Notes under the pieces: model-generated | Told to the model about the DNA's origin: nothing | What the model saw: the letters and a program-made list of their open reading frames with translations, nothing else | Database searches by the model: none | Made by a program: the position numbers and the translations under genes | From: Datnioides undecimradiatus | Taxonomy: Eukaryota > Chordata > Actinopteri > Lobotiformes > Datnioididae | NCBI GenBank assembly: GCA_008933995.1 | Contig: WARS01001853.1 | Location: forward strand, 517,001 to 581,000 | Length of the DNA: 64,000 nucleotides | Direction of reading: 5' to 3' | Shown: in pieces, positions 1 to 15,349 of the stretch | How positions within the stretch are numbered: the first letter of the stretch is position 1 | Layout of the letters: the number at the start of each line of letters is the position of its first letter

Positions 1-1606
1 GAATGCTCTTGTAGAGGCTTGTACTAAACAAGTTTGACTGTGCATGCTGACACAAGGTGCAGAGACAACAGGGCCGGTGAGCAGGCAGCATACTTGTGGT
101 GTCTATCAAGTCAAAACTAAGACAGGGCCTTTAAAGGTGTGGTTGTATGACGTAGTGATCCATCTGCATGACCCCAGTTTGGAGAAGCAGCAGGAGTTAA
201 CTGCTTCCCGCTGTAGACGCCTACGTCTTTGTTGATTTATTGTTCAGCCTCGTGTTTCACCAGTTAATTAGCTGAAGATATGCATCCATCATCATCTCAT
301 GTGATCACGGCGCTGTGCTTTAATTAACGTTCTTCACAGTCACTGTGTTTGCATTCTTACGCATTTACCGAAGTCACATCCATCCGTGTCGCTCTGTCTG
401 ACCAGCGAATAGGAAACTACATCTACGTGCAGTCACCATGTTTACACTCCTTTATTTACTTCAAGACAAAGAGCAACAATTAAGGTGAGCAGAGATGAGT
501 TTGCTCACGTGACTTTATCGGTGAACTCCAGGAGCATCGGTAACGTTTTGGAGAGAACTGTGATTGGTCTCCAGGGGCTGGTTGTTGCCTCCATGTGGTA
601 GACATCTTCCTGTGAGAGCAGGGATGAAGCTGTGGGCCCTGGTCAGATTTCAGACTACCTTGTTCAGAGTTTTAGAGGACAGATTTCATATGATATGATC
701 CATATTTCCGGGCAAACAGCTGTTGGATGCTGTCATTGTGAAATTCTCCTGATTATCTGCTCCAGTCACCGAAAAGGACTGCTTTGTGTTAAGGTTGTCC
801 CTGAGAGCTGTAAAATGCTGAATTTTGTCGAACTGACAGATCCCAGAACATTTCTACTCCCCGACTACGTCTACAGCTCCGACCAAATGTACAGATGCAA
901 TCGCCTTGTGTCTGTGACACATGGCAGACTTCTCTAACACCCAGTTTCTGGCCTCCTCAACCCTTGCCCAGATCAGAGTTCATTACAGTGACGACTCTCT
1001 TACATGTTTTTTGGGTGGTGCATTGCAACAATGGGAGACTTCTTTTAATATTTGGTCATTTATTTCAATTGTAACTTATTTGTAACCATTTTAGCTCATA
1101 CACCAAGCAAACGTGCACTTCTGTCAGTCAAAATAAGTGGTGTACCTGACTTACAAAACATACCTGAGTCAACTTACATAACATAAAGCTCGTTTTAAGC
1201 CGAATCATGATCTCCTGCTGCACCTAACCAGTTGGTTTTGGGGCCTAAACTCGACCAAGCTGTGACCACTTCACAACGTTTTCCACATCACTGGCATTCT
1301 CCATCAGTCATTATGGAAAACTGTCTGATACGTTGACCGTACCTGCCTCTGTCAGGTCAGGTATGAGGATGTGTTGCGTCCCTCAGCAGCTGACACAGCC
1401 CCCTCGCCTCGTCCCTCCATTAGGTAAGCACATTCACTCCTAATTGGTTTTACTATCTCAGCAGCTCAGTAGTCTGCTAATGACACCCAAACCCGCGGTG
1501 TGACGACATCAGAGCCGCTGGCATTCGAGTGCGTTATGGAGAGAAGTGCTGTTCTTGTGATGCACTGTAGGTGGTGGAGGGCAAAGCAAATGTGTTTGTG
1601 TTTGGA

Positions 1607-1608
<2 letters not shown>

Positions 1609-1639
<31 letters not shown>
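1609..1639. repeat. (TG)n microsatellite
   Basis: An uninterrupted run of about 15 TG dinucleotides. It lies in the left gene-free flank with no gene nearby. Confidence 0.9.
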
Positions 1640-1643
<4 letters not shown>

Positions 1644-3949
1644 TTACGGGTGGGTGGTTTTGCTTAAGATTTTGTTTACACAAGCTGTTGCTCCCATGTG
1701 GCATCTCTCCTTGTATAAAAGCTTTTCTGAAAATCTCAATGTGTTGAAAGCGCTGCCAAATGAGCAAACACACACCGACGGCGTTTGTCTGCGGCGCCAT
1801 TCAGCTGCAGGACTCAAAACGATAAAACAAAGCCGTCACGGCAGATGAGATGTATCCTCGCCAAGATCCATTTGAGTTTTGAGGGTGTGATTTTTCTCAT
1901 TCGGGGAGTCACTGGAGCTCTGAGGCAGATGAAAACCTTGAGTAAAAATAATGGGTAGGAATCCAACATCCAGTCTGGAAGACAAATGGTCTGATGTTTC
2001 TCCACACAAGCCAACGGTTTGGGTCTTTTCAACTCGATTCGTGTGATTCAGTTCGGCCTATAAATTAATTGACACTAACAGAGAGAGGCCTCCCAGGTTT
2101 TCGGTGAGGTTTGACAGGAAATAAGACGTTACGTAAATTGTCAATGTCATACAAGAGCAGCCACTCAGGGGAGCTTAATGAGAACATCAGAGAAATGAAC
2201 CCAAGGCTGTAGACGATGGAGAAATGAAGCATTAAAATAGTGGGACGTCTTGCGCGTGTGAAGGAAGAGACAGCTTTCTTTCAGCTCTCTGAGTAAGACA
2301 AGGACACTCTCCTTTAATCTTAAAACCCAAGCTTGAAATCCTTCTCATCTGCAGCCATCTTCCCTGCATGAGTCCGCCCAAATAGTCCTGTTGGTAAGGG
2401 CAGCCAGCTCGTCTTTACAGAGTTTCTCCTCAGATCAAACTTTAATAGCACTTGCAGTTAGACTTGGATATTTCGCAGGGGAAGAGCTGATGTTACTTCA
2501 CTGTTTTGCGTGATAGATCTCCATTAACCGCAAATCACCTGCACAGGTTAGGGTTTGAGTTATTCACGTTGACCAATAAGTTGCATTTAACAGCGACTCT
2601 GACAGGATGCATTGTGTGTGTGCAGCTGCGTTGGGATCTGTTGCCTGTGAAGGTTTCAATCAATACATTGAGTGAGTCCTCATGTCCTGCATGAAAGCAT
2701 CCGCATCCATTATGCCCCTCCACTCATTTACTCGTAATTCCCATAATTTGCCAATTGTCTGTAATAAAAGTGTTTTCTGAGACCAAAGCATCACGTTTCT
2801 TCTTCTGTTCAGCCCTTTCTAACAATAGCACTACATATATATGATGATAACAGGAAATAATGTGTCATTTAACAAACATACCTTGTTTACAATGATGTTT
2901 ACTGTATCTCAGGCGCCTTTTTAAAATCATTCATCATTTGATTTATGTCTGATAACCTCCAGTGTAAATGCAGGAAGCAGGGCATCCTATATAAAGCAAA
3001 TGTAAAGGAGAACAGGGTGGTGGATGGTCGTGAACTGATGTGATAGTAAGAGTGGGACAGAGTGGGCTGGCAGCCAGGTACAGGGTCCAGGTTTCTGGTC
3101 ACAGGAGCTGAAAAGTGAAAGCATGAAGCGACCTTCCAACACCAGTCTGGTATGACACAGGTGAACAGGTGGATGTGGGAGTCAGGTGACTAAGACAGGT
3201 GGAAAAGTCTGAAGAAGGCAGGTCAGAGCAGCCAGAAAGCTTAACAGAGAGGCAGCGGTGTGTGGGAGTGACAATGTGGCTGAAACAAGGGACGACTGAA
3301 GCAGATGTTCTGTCTCCTGTAACTTCTTCTGCTGCATATCTCAGCGTGTTACCCCGCCTGTAGGTCAGCGAACTGCTCATCTTTGCACACATGAGCGTGC
3401 ATGTGCGTCCATGTGGGTGTGCACAGGACAAACAGAACCAGGGACCCATGCCGTGTTGTGTCTTCTTTGCTCTGTCAGGCCTGTGATGCAGACATCTTCA
3501 CTTCTCATTTGCATTCTGTCTGGTCCTTGGCAGGAGAAACACATGATCAGCTGGATGCACTTCCTGTTTATGATGTATAAAGACGCTACAGGTCCAGCAC
3601 TTTCACCACATCCTCATCGTTTAATGTTAAATCCAACGTGCTACAATGCAGAACGTAAAGAGGAGGCGCATTAAAGACCGAACATCCACCTCAGTCCTGA
3701 AACTTCACTGCACCACCGCTCCTCTAAAGCCTGCCTGAATCCTGGAACAACAGTCTAAATGCAAACAACGATGTCTGTGATGCCAACACACACATTCACA
3801 CAGAGTAAACTTGTTTGCAGTGTGTCGTGTATTTGAAGATTGAGCACAGACTGTATAATTGACTTAGCCGTTGCCATGACCTACATATGACAGGATGTTA
3901 TTGCCGTGCAGCTCGTATGGAGCCCATGGATGCTGGCACGCTCTAAAAT

Positions 3950-4240
3950 AGTTCTCTGCAGCCTGGGACTGCCGCTGACAGCTCGTCTCAGACTGATTTA
4001 TGGAAATAAAGCCGGAGCGAAGATCCTCCTCTTGAATAGTAACGTGCAGTCATTACCGTAATGTAACTTCCCGTCTTCTTTCAGAGAGCGGCACATCCCA
4101 CCTGCCTGGGAAAAGACGGAGGAAGAAGCTGGTCAATAAATGTTTCATGAGTTTCATTATTGCATATTTATAGTGTGTCTGCCACTCAGTAAATCCGCCC
4201 GAGTCCGTGCCGCGAAACAATCTTTAACCCAACAGCCACA
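3950..4240. promoter_or_regulatory. Candidate conserved non-coding element
   Basis: A non-repetitive stretch of mixed composition without a plausible reading frame. It includes short AT-rich motifs such as TTTATGGAAATAAAG and TCATTATTGCATATTTATAG set among GC-rich sequence. This texture is typical of vertebrate enhancers, but conservation cannot be tested here. The call rests on appearance only. Confidence 0.2.
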
Positions 4241-6529
4241 AAGTTGAGCCGTGCAGCGCAGGCGAGGCCGAGTCATCCAATTTAACTGTCCTGGCAAGTG
4301 AAGCCCAGGGGGCCGTCCACGCCAGCGAAATGACAGGGAGGGCAGGATCCTGTTGGCTGATCTACTGCTGTGTAAAGTTTGCCTTCGAGGTCATCGGGAC
4401 ACAACGTGTGCAGGAGAAAGACGGGGAGTGAACTTTGTAAATGATGAGGACGAGTTTGGATTTCCGTCTAATTGCTCTGCAGGAGAGCGAGGGAGAAATG
4501 ATATGGGAACATAAACGTGTAACTTAGAGGGAAGACGCCGTCGATATTTGAGTAAATCTGTTTTTGGGGGTTAAAAAGAAAGGGTCGCTCCGCTTCAAAC
4601 ATCAATAACCACTGCGACATCTGTGATCATGACATGTGAGCTCTTGTTTTCTTGTATCCCAGGTTTTGAAGTGTACTTTATACTGGAACTACATCCTTAA
4701 GTTACAAACCTGCAACTCAGTCAGCTGTTTCCACACAACAGACGATGTTTCGCCCGGTTTCCTGACTGGAACTCAAACTGAACTGGCACAACTTACTGCT
4801 AATCTCAAAGAACCAACTCTTAACCATTGCATCAGATGGAAACAAGCACTCATTTAGCATTTAGCATTTAGCATTATGCTTTTGCAGATTCTTGCAAAAG
4901 TCTTTTGGATTTGCAATTCATTTTGATGCAAAACCGTCAAATAAACCCCAGGATTGTGTTGACTGATTCAAGGTATCTTAGATTAAAAAGTAGAAAAGTC
5001 TAAAATTCCTACCATAAATCATTAAACTGTCCTGATTTTGTGTAAAACGAAGACTTTCATCACAGCCTGACAATCTCATCATTACACTAGTTCTGAAGAG
5101 CGACAGAGGAAGGTATCAGAACGCCACCGTGATGCAAAGTTGGTCTGCAGATGATGAACCTGTTCGTTAAAGGATCAGTCCACCCCAAACATTTGTGAGC
5201 TCAACTCATGCAGCTACGTCTGGCGACATTTACTTTTGGACCCGCACAACCAGTGGAGGTGTGAGAGGCGTTGTTTGTGCGGCTCGAAGCACTTTTTAAA
5301 ATTCACGTACCACAAATATGCAACAGCCTTCTGACTGCAAAATAAAAACACATGGATGGAGACTGAAAAGAGTCGGCCATGACGCTGGGACTCAGGGTGT
5401 CGAAGCCTGTAGGTTTCATTTCATTTAAAAGTGACCTCGTGATATGTAGCAGCTGAATATGAAGAAAGGATCAAACTGAAAGTCACGTGTGCTCAGCAGA
5501 CCTTGGTCAGATGAATAATAAATGAGAAAATAGCCACATGGCACGTACAGAAACTCAGTTGGAGCCTTTTCAAATTGCAGACTGAAGCAGAGGACAAGCG
5601 TCACAGAAATCATTCCAGCTGCTTGTGAAGAATGATGGAGAGGAACGGACCTCTGCGAACACCAGCCAGAGCTTTAATTTAAGGCACTTAACTCGCATAA
5701 TGCAAAAAATTACAACCCGCAACAGACTCGGGTTCGCTCCTTTGAGACTCAAACGTCTCTCGGTGCACAAAAACAAACCTGGACTCTGCCGCTTTCTGAA
5801 GTTCAAGCCGTGACAATTCCTGAGAGTTTTGACGTTGACCTTCAAGACGAGAGAGCGTGACGCTTCCATGTTGTTCCGTATTAAGTTGTTCATGTTCGGA
5901 AGGCGGCACAAAATGTCTGAAAGACAAAATGAAGGCGAGTCGAAACAAAGATGGAGAGTGACTCAGTGTTGGTTGGCAGCTTCCATTCAGCTTGAATCAC
6001 CACCTTCATCACTGGAACAGGCAGACGTACCCCTCAAGAAGACCAGGCTTGAGGAGGTAAACACATCAAAGTGTTGCTAGCTAGCTCGCTAATTAACTTT
6101 AGCTCTTTCCTGCTAAAGGTTAACCGATGTGTGGACGTCACGATATGATTGAAACTGCTTTGTTAAGGTTCACACAGTTTGATATAACATGCATCATATG
6201 AAACACGATGATACTGATTCTCTCTACCTCAGTTCAAACCAAACAGCTTCTGACTCGGTCGCAGTCAGAGAGGCGACCCACAGCCCGGATGGGTTTGAAG
6301 GCTCCTCTCTATCCAAACTGAAGCTTCTTTGGCGGTGGCCATGATAAGAAGGTGTGGGCGTCTGCTTTTGCGACTCCCACGGGATCATGCATCATGAAAG
6401 GAGGGCGGATAATGCCTTCCTGAAATTCAAGCAGACCCACAACACGAGTGTCGCCGACCAGCAGGGTTAATCTGAATGTGCGAGTGAAGGATTTGGTTTG
6501 ATAATCATTAGGGCTCATTACTCTTGTTT

Positions 6530-6930
6530 TTTTGTTTAATATTTCGTAAACAACACTTAATTAAGATTCTCAGGGAAAATAAATTTGGATTATTCTGCTG
6601 TGAACTCTCCGCTGTAAAGGTCTTTAATCAAAGTCGCTCATTAGCAGCTCATTTGTAGTTTCTCCACATCTTTCTCTTCGCTCTCCGTGGTGTGAACATG
6701 CTCGAAAGTCTAAATAAAAAGTTTGAAATGTTTAAAAAATACATATATTTACCAATCAAACATTAACGGCCCATTAATTTCAGGCACACATTTACCTTTG
6801 GAATCAGTTAATTCAATATTACCACTGAATGTTTTGCAGCCTTGTGTGATTTTTGATGGCATGGACACTTGTTTTTCTCTTTTCTCGACTCAGATTCTCA
6901 CAACGCTTTATTTTGTAATAAAGCAATGAT
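6530..6930. promoter_or_regulatory. Candidate conserved non-coding element
   Basis: An AT-rich, non-repetitive block with several homeodomain-type cores: CTTAATTAAG near 6558, CATTAATTTC near 6773 and GTTAATTC near 6808. There is no gene on either side for kilobases. The density of TAAT cores is higher than in flanking sequence. Function is inferred from texture only. Confidence 0.25.
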
Positions 6931-8089
6931 TCCTAGACGTTTCACAGGATGAACCATATATTTTCTAGTGTCTAGAGGGATGTAGGCTTAATTCACGCAC
7001 TCTACTTTTATTAGACGTGCAACATTTTAAAGTAAGAAGTTAGACAAAGGTCCATGACAGACCTTCCCAGAAGCTTCACGGACACAACCAGCGACGCCGC
7101 CTTCCTCCTAGTCCCAACCTTTCCATACGACCTCGTTTATTCCAACATTGCTGCTTTCTGCTTTCACTCGGCCTCCAGACGTGCTCCCCCCTGTGCAGTC
7201 TGTATCTGTCCAAGGATGCAAGGAGCCGTCAGAAGGTGTGACCCCAATACCTTCACCCCGGTCCCCAGCGAGCCCGGCCCGCCGCTGTGATGCTTCTGCA
7301 GCCATTATTTCCCATTAGCGCTTGACAGCAGGGCCGGTTGTAACGGCGAGACCCTGCGGAGAATCAGGTCAGCCACAGCGGCCCCCGTCCCTTTGTTAGC
7401 ACACGTGCTGTTCGTCCTCACCTGCACCGGTCCCAGGTGCAAGTTTTTGTTGGAGGTTATGTGAAAATAAGGACGTATAAGCTTGAAACTTGCAGTAAAT
7501 AGGTTGCGAATGCAATACTGCAGAGTACAGTAGAAGCTACCTTAATGTTAAACCATCAAAGTTTCTTAAAAATGCATTTACAGTGGTTATTATTTGACAG
7601 GAAACAAGGAAAACAGAAAGTCTTTAGCCGTGCTAGCTGCTCTATGCTAACATTCGCTCATTGACAGTGCTATGGTGCTGATTTTTATCATGTTTTATCA
7701 CCAGTAGCACCATCTTTGGTTAGCGTGTTAGCATACCAATTAGCACCAATTAAGCTGTGATCTGATTGGATGCTGCAGATGCCCAGGGTAAATCCCACAT
7801 AACATTCCATAAAAAACAAACAATCACAGGTTTATTTGCTAAAAAAAACAAAGTTTGGAGCATTTCGTCGTCTTTCAGCGTCCGGTTCAGTTCGAAACGG
7901 GTACAACACCGTTTTTAGGATCACACCATTGAACTAAAATGAAAACACACACAGCGGCGCGCACGGCGAGCACAGCGGAGCTAATCACAGCTGCAGCATC
8001 TGCACCCAGTCCTCTTGTCTAATGAACAGATATGACGAGCGCTCCTCTCATCGTGTCATCTAATCCATCATCTACTGTCCTTGGCCCCC

Positions 8090-8330
8090 CTCCCCTTCCT
8101 GCTTCCTTCAGGCTGATTGGAAATAAAATGCAATTAGCGGCAGTTTTCTTCTGAGCCGCGTTTATGAGCAATTTAAATTCAAGACGCCCAAAATTTACCG
8201 CACGCACGGGCTTCATTAATTCATGTTACATAGCATGAAGGGGCTACGACCGGCGTTTCATTGTGCAGCCTCGTGTCGTTAAATGACAAATAAATTACCC
8301 TGATTGCTTGATAATCAGACACACCCTCAC
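8090..8330. promoter_or_regulatory. Candidate conserved enhancer-like element
   Basis: A low-repeat block with many short AT-rich cores: GCAATTAGCGG near 8130, GCAATTTAAATTC near 8168, TTCATTAATTCATG near 8212 and AAATGACAAATAAATTA near 8281. It ends in the near-palindrome TGATTGCTTGATAATCA at 8301-8317, which resembles PBX/MEIS-type TGATTG sites. Frames here are short. It is among the best-looking regulatory candidates in the left flank, on appearance only. Confidence 0.35.
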
Positions 8331-11300
8331 TCCAGTCTGCTGCGTGCTCTGCCTTGCATGTAAACACACCCAACATACCAAACAGGTTGGTATAAATGTG
8401 TCCTTTATGATAATCAGTGTCTCATCTATATGCTTGTGTTTCTATTTCCGACTCACACACACACACTTATGCAGCCAGTGTCTGTCCTTTTTGACCTGAT
8501 CAATTTGTTTGGTTTGCTTCGATGACACCGGGGCCCCGCTGAAAACATCCCATCTGTAAAATCTTCCTTCCCTCTCTCCTTAAACGTCTGCTTTGGCTCG
8601 CCATGATGAATGATCGCTCCGACCAATCAATTCTATTTAGATAAGCTCGCCTGCAGAGAGGACAGGAGAGGGAAGAAGGATGGATTTTTTTGAGTTATTC
8701 AACAACGAGGCCCAAGGTTATTGTTGTTTGGGCTGCACTCCAACCTGATATTTCTCAGGTAGGCCGGGCTCTGGCGCTGCGGATGCTGTATTTCAGGAGA
8801 TTAACCTCCGGGAGAGCAGTGTGAGTACGAAGCAGCCGCGTACAGGAGGAGTCTAATGAAGCCCGAGTGCATCTTTTTACTCTCAGCGGTGGAAAATCAA
8901 AGTGTGTGATGGATTCAAGGAGTTCTGACCCCAGAGCTGTTGGTTTTGGTGAGAGTGATAGCTTCTCTTTATTTGCTTTATAAATATCTGGTTTGCACAT
9001 ATACAAAACCGCCTCTTTTGTTTTTAATTCCTTCATAAAGTTTTTGTAAAACCTAAAAATGTTCTGCGGTTCAGGTGACTGAGACGTGATTTTGTGTTTT
9101 TAAAATGAAAACAGTCTGAAGTGATGGTGAAAATAAAAATAGACTGAGCCAGGATAAAGTGATAACTGGATTAAAAAACCAGAAATAAAAAGGTGAGAAG
9201 GTTTAACTGAACAATTTAAACGTATTGTTTTAATGTTTAAAGCTCAGTTTTGGTGACAGTCGTCAACTCTGCTGCTCGTCCAGCATCACCAACCCGTCCT
9301 GGGTGGGCGGCCGCTGCTGGGAGCCACATTACTCTTCAGTCTTCAGTCCAGACAAAATAAAAACATCAAAGTGAGTTTGACTCAAAAAACTGAAACTTCC
9401 ACCTGGATGATGTTTCTTTCTCATTTAGTTCTACGTTCTTGCATTGTTCTTTCTGTCTGAACTCAGATAAGGACGAGCATCCCATAGCACGGCCTGCAGG
9501 ACAAAGCCATGTGGTTTAGATGCCTCCAGCAGACACTGATGTGGCGGCGCGTCAGCTTTCAACAGTCCATCTCTCCGTGTTCCTTCAGCTGTCAGCTGTT
9601 AATGTGCTCAACATCACCTCAGGAGGGTTTTCACTGCTCCAGCGTCGTGGCTGACGCACAGAGTCCATTTTTAACCCAACAGCTCCACCCGGTGGCTCTG
9701 CAGCTGCGTTACCTGCGGGGGAGACGACCAGCAGCCGAACGTTTGCAAGTTTCTGACTTTATTTTTAACTTTTGGTCAGTTAAAGAACAAAAGGGAAAGA
9801 CTTTTTAAATATTCAGACACCGTTAGATATGAAACCAGTTTACACAACAACAGCGGCTAAACACACAGGAGTAAACTCTTTGTTCAACTCTAGTCTTCAT
9901 GAGTCACAGTTTCACCGTGCACATCCCTCTGAAACACAGTGAGTTTGAGTTTCTACATGTTGATTTTGAGATTTTAAGAACATTTTCAAGAGCTTGAACC
10001 AAATCTTTTCTGAAGAAACGATCAAACGTTTTAAACATTTATTCAAATATAACAAACAAATCTCAGTTGTTAAGACTATGAACCCACAGAAGCTGCTGCA
10101 TGGGAGGATACACCTATATGATTCACTATATTATAATAAGTATTTACCATTAAAAACCCAATTTTACTCCCATATTATGACATATGGACACACCGCTCTG
10201 ATCTTCACCTTCAGTGTCATTTCTTAATATGCAAATCAGGTGATGTTGCATAAAGAGCAAGAAAAAAACAAAACAAAAGTCAATATTTACTTATTTTAAC
10301 ATGGCCTGTGCCATAACATGTCTTTTTAACTTCTATCACACGTGTAACATTGTGATTTTAACCCAAACTGGGATATTTTCCCAGATTTAACACCGACATG
10401 TTTCCCAGAGCTGCTGACGAAGAGTCCACAGGCGGGAATGAACAGCTACCTTCGACACTTCATTAGTTAATTATTGAGCATGTCTTCACAGATATAAGTC
10501 ACGTAATGAGTCCGGAGGGAAACGCTGCGTCGCCTTCATCACACACGAAATGAGAGTCCCTGACTTTTCCATGCACACACCGAAATGTGATTAGACGAGT
10601 TCATGAGCTCAACTTCAGACACATTCAACCAGGACAGACGTGTTTTGGAGCTTTAATGTAAAACTAATCACCTGTATGTTTCACTTGCTCTGCAGCCTGT
10701 GAGAGGTTAACGCAGTGGACGCCGGGTGCTGCTTCTCCCTCAAACATCTTGTTTTTCTCATGTTTACTCCTTCTATTGAAACAGTCGCTCTGAAGCAAAA
10801 CCCAACCTGTAATCAGCATCAGCAGCTGTCCGCGCTTACAAAGAGCCGAATAAAGCGACACGTCGATGGCGATCGAGTCTGAGAAGTGACATCTTCTCGA
10901 GGCATTAATTCGGTGGTTTTCCAATTGCTCCTCGCTGTCAGGTGATTGACAGGAAGCTGAGACGTGTAAACAACCAACACAAAGAAAAGATATTTCATTA
11001 TTTCATTACAACAGTTTGCTCTGTGGGAGCTGAGTGGCTGAACAACAGTGACCGGCAGCAAACGGCGTCCTCTAACGGAGGAGAACGAGCTCCTTACGCT
11101 GCCGCAACACGAGCTGCGTGTGGACAAAACCCAAAGAATGGAGAGCTGAGGCTGGACCACCACCACACGAGCGTCACAGCTGCACATAAAACTGATTTCT
11201 GAGCCCAGCTGATGCAGTTTGGCTCCGGTCAAACTCACTAGCAGCATTAGATGATGATTACTTGAAATTTTAGATGAACACCTGAAAAATGCAGGTTACG

Positions 11301-11502
11301 CCGTCCTGCTGTGCTCCTGATGGCTGATTTCTCCCATTCATCTCCAATAACCACTCAGATCTTACTATGTTCCTATTGTATAGTGATGCAAATCAAACAG
11401 GTGTTTTCAGGCATGTGTGAAGGTACCTGGCAACCCAGCCTGGATGCAGAGGTTAGCGTGCACTAGCAACCCTGCCCCAATGCAGCGTAACATCAGCTGC
11501 TG

Positions 11503-11763
11503 TTTATTATATGTTTAATATTCTTTATTTTACCTTTAACCTGGAAGAGTCACATCGTTCTTTGCCAACGGGGACAGTTCATCACTGGAAATAAAGGGTT
11601 TTTTGCTTCCTCCATATTTTGGTTTTGTCTCTTTCTCAACCAGTGGAACAAGTTTTGGGCTCAGGATTCAGAATCGATGGATTAGAAATGTCTGAAATCA
11701 GATTTTTGATCATGTCTGCGCAAAACATCTCACTTCAGAAACTGTGCTATGTATGATTGGAGG
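11503..11763 (-). other. mfap3: mfap3 3' UTR with candidate poly(A) signals
   Basis: Read on the minus strand downstream of the mfap3 stop codon. Two AATAAA hexamers occur, at 11524-11529 and 11503-11508 (TTTATT on the plus strand). Either could direct cleavage, giving a 3' UTR of roughly 0.25 kb. No transcript data are available. Confidence 0.45.
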
Positions 11764-13395
<1,632 letters not shown>

Positions 13396-14080
13396 GTCGG
13401 ATGGAGCTCCGGCTTCAGCTCACATTTAGACGGGACAAACCTGCAGAACAGGAAGAGTCAACGGTTACAGCTCGTGCAGGAACAAAAGACTGGAGACTGT
13501 TAGCTTTTAGTGTCTTCATGAGCAGTTGTCCTGTCCATATTTCATAAAGCTTCATCATCCACAGTCTTCAGTAGCTTTACTTACACACACAAATCCCCAG
13601 GACCTTTATACTTTTACTTTTCAATTAATATAGAAATGAGTTTAATCTGGAAGTTAAAAGTAAGTCGGTCTTTTGAGCGCCTCATAAAAGTGTGGCATCC
13701 CTCATAAATATGTGAGAAATGATGCAGTTATGAATAATATTAGTGATTTATGACATGTCCAGGAGGAAAATGGAGAGGAAGTCAGCGGGTACTTCTTCAA
13801 AATGTTGATTTAAGTGCAATTAAGTGACCTTAAAAACAGAGTAAAGTGATGCAATCTTTGATTCGTTCACAAACCTGGAGTCTCTCTGGCTTTATTAGGT
13901 AAATTCTGAATTTTACGAGATTAGATAGCACATTTCATTTCAATAATAATATTTTATAGAGCAGTCATTTAGAACTAACCTCCATAATATTTGTGTATTT
14001 CATACACATTTCACAGTGACCCACACATAAACACCTCATTCAGCAAAACCTCTACCTGACCCTGAGCCTGTGACTCTCAC

Positions 14081-14180
14081 CTGCAGCGATCGTCGATCAA
14101 AACATCAAATCCTCGACCAACATGAGCATCAAACGACCCGTCAAATAACACGTACGGACTCTCCGAGTCCTGATTTGGTC
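14081..14180 (-). promoter_or_regulatory. Possible mfap3 5' non-coding exon and promoter
   Basis: On the minus strand a strong donor, CTGCAG followed by GTGAGAG, ends at 14081. It could splice to the acceptor at 13441-13442 just before the mfap3 start. A TATA-like CATAAATAC lies about 30 nt upstream of the proposed start, near 14202-14210. The exon's 5' end is a guess and no transcript supports it. Confidence 0.3.
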
Positions 14181-14770
14181 AGTTATTCCGCTTTTACCCT
14201 CAAGTATTTATGCAAAACAAACACGACCCGTCCGGTCCGTTTGCTTCCTGCTTCAGGTATGAGTCAGTGGGCGTGGCTTGTTTTCAATTATCCCGTGCAG
14301 GTAGGTGATCTAGCGTGGTGATGGGAAACCATGACGTACACAGCAAGGTGTGTTGTATTAAAGACATCTTAGATAATATTATCTAATTTATTTCAAGAGG
14401 ACTATTAAATCAATATTTCATTCATTTATGTACATCCTTTGAAAGATACTGGATATCTGTTATATGTTGTAATTTAATGGCTTATGCAAAAATCATTTTG
14501 GATTTATGTAAATAATTTATCAAACACATATTAATATATATAACAAAATGTTTGCATTATATATTTTGCAACCTATAGCACAAGTTTTAATATGCAATAC
14601 TCCTTTAAACTGTGTTCGTTTGTTGACTATTTCAGTCATTTTATTTCAAAAAATATTAAATATATTACGTATCGCTTAAAAAGAAGACACGGAAAAGAAA
14701 CGATAAATAAAATAAACAAATATTGTTTTTTGTTTTATTAATGTTACTTTTATTTTGACGGCTGCGGAAG

Positions 14771-14834
14771 TGTCGCTTGATTTTTTGCGTCACTTGACGC
14801 TTAGTTATTACGTCAAGCTGCCTTTCGAGCGACA
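14771..14834. promoter_or_regulatory. Nested inverted repeats with CRE-like TGACG sites
   Basis: Three inverted repeats are nested in 64 bp. TGTCGCT at 14771-14777 pairs with AGCGACA at 14828-14834. CTTGACG at 14793-14799 pairs with CGTCAAG at 14811-14817. GCGTCA and TGACGC at 14787-14800 form a near-perfect palindrome with a 2-bp centre. TGACG is the half-site of CREB/ATF proteins. The position between the divergent mfap3 and fam114a2 genes suggests a shared promoter element, but a small mobile-element remnant is also possible. Confidence 0.4.
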
Positions 14835-15109
14835 AAGACAGACCGGTAGTTGGAAGGGCTTCTCTTCTAAATAAAATCATAACATCTTGCACTTGTGGAA
14901 AATACATTTCAAAATACGTAAAATCTCTTCAGTTTGTTTAAACATGTTGTTTAACCCAGACATGACTCGTGATATATGTAGGGATAGATATTCCACCTTA
15001 AACGCATTATTTTATTACAGTAATTCCATTAAAAAACCCAAATGCGCTAAACGTCCTCTTATTTTGAAGATGCTAACCGGAAGCCGTGCTCCTCAGTGCG
15101 GCTAACTGT

Positions 15110-15349
15110 CCTACCTGGTCGGTGAAAACAAAATGTGACGTGGCTAACCCTGCTAGACAAAAACGAGCGAGCAAACTTCGGTGTTGAGGCTGTTTACTGG
15201 GAAATTAAAAGGCGTTTAACGTTTCGAAACAGACGACACAACCGGAATAAAGAAGACAAACCTCTGTAGTTGTTGTTTTTTGGGAAGGAAGCCGGTGGCA
15301 GACCGGGGTAACGTTGACTGCTAGCATCAACACTTTGACAGGAGTAAAG
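15110..15349 (+). promoter_or_regulatory. fam114a2: fam114a2 first non-coding exon and promoter region
   Basis: A good splice donor, AAAG followed by GTGAGC, ends a likely 5' non-coding exon at 15349. It matches the acceptor at 15985-15986 that precedes the start codon. The transcription start is not visible. The left bound given is a guess. The intervening intron is about 640 bp and includes a GCCATGCGCAG motif near 15669 that resembles half of an NRF1 site. Confidence 0.4.

Larger units (their letters stand above)
1..11500. other. Left gene-free flank
   Basis: I find no coding exon that can be joined to others by GT-AG borders and phase. The open frames present are short, unconserved in look, and often overlap on both strands. 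The stretch contains one (TG)n microsatellite, a triple CATTTAG repeat near 4851-4876, and several AT-rich blocks listed separately as candidate conserved non-coding elements. In human the gene next to MFAP3 on this side is GALNT10. None of its exons was recognised here, so it is either further left or absent. Confidence 0.6.
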
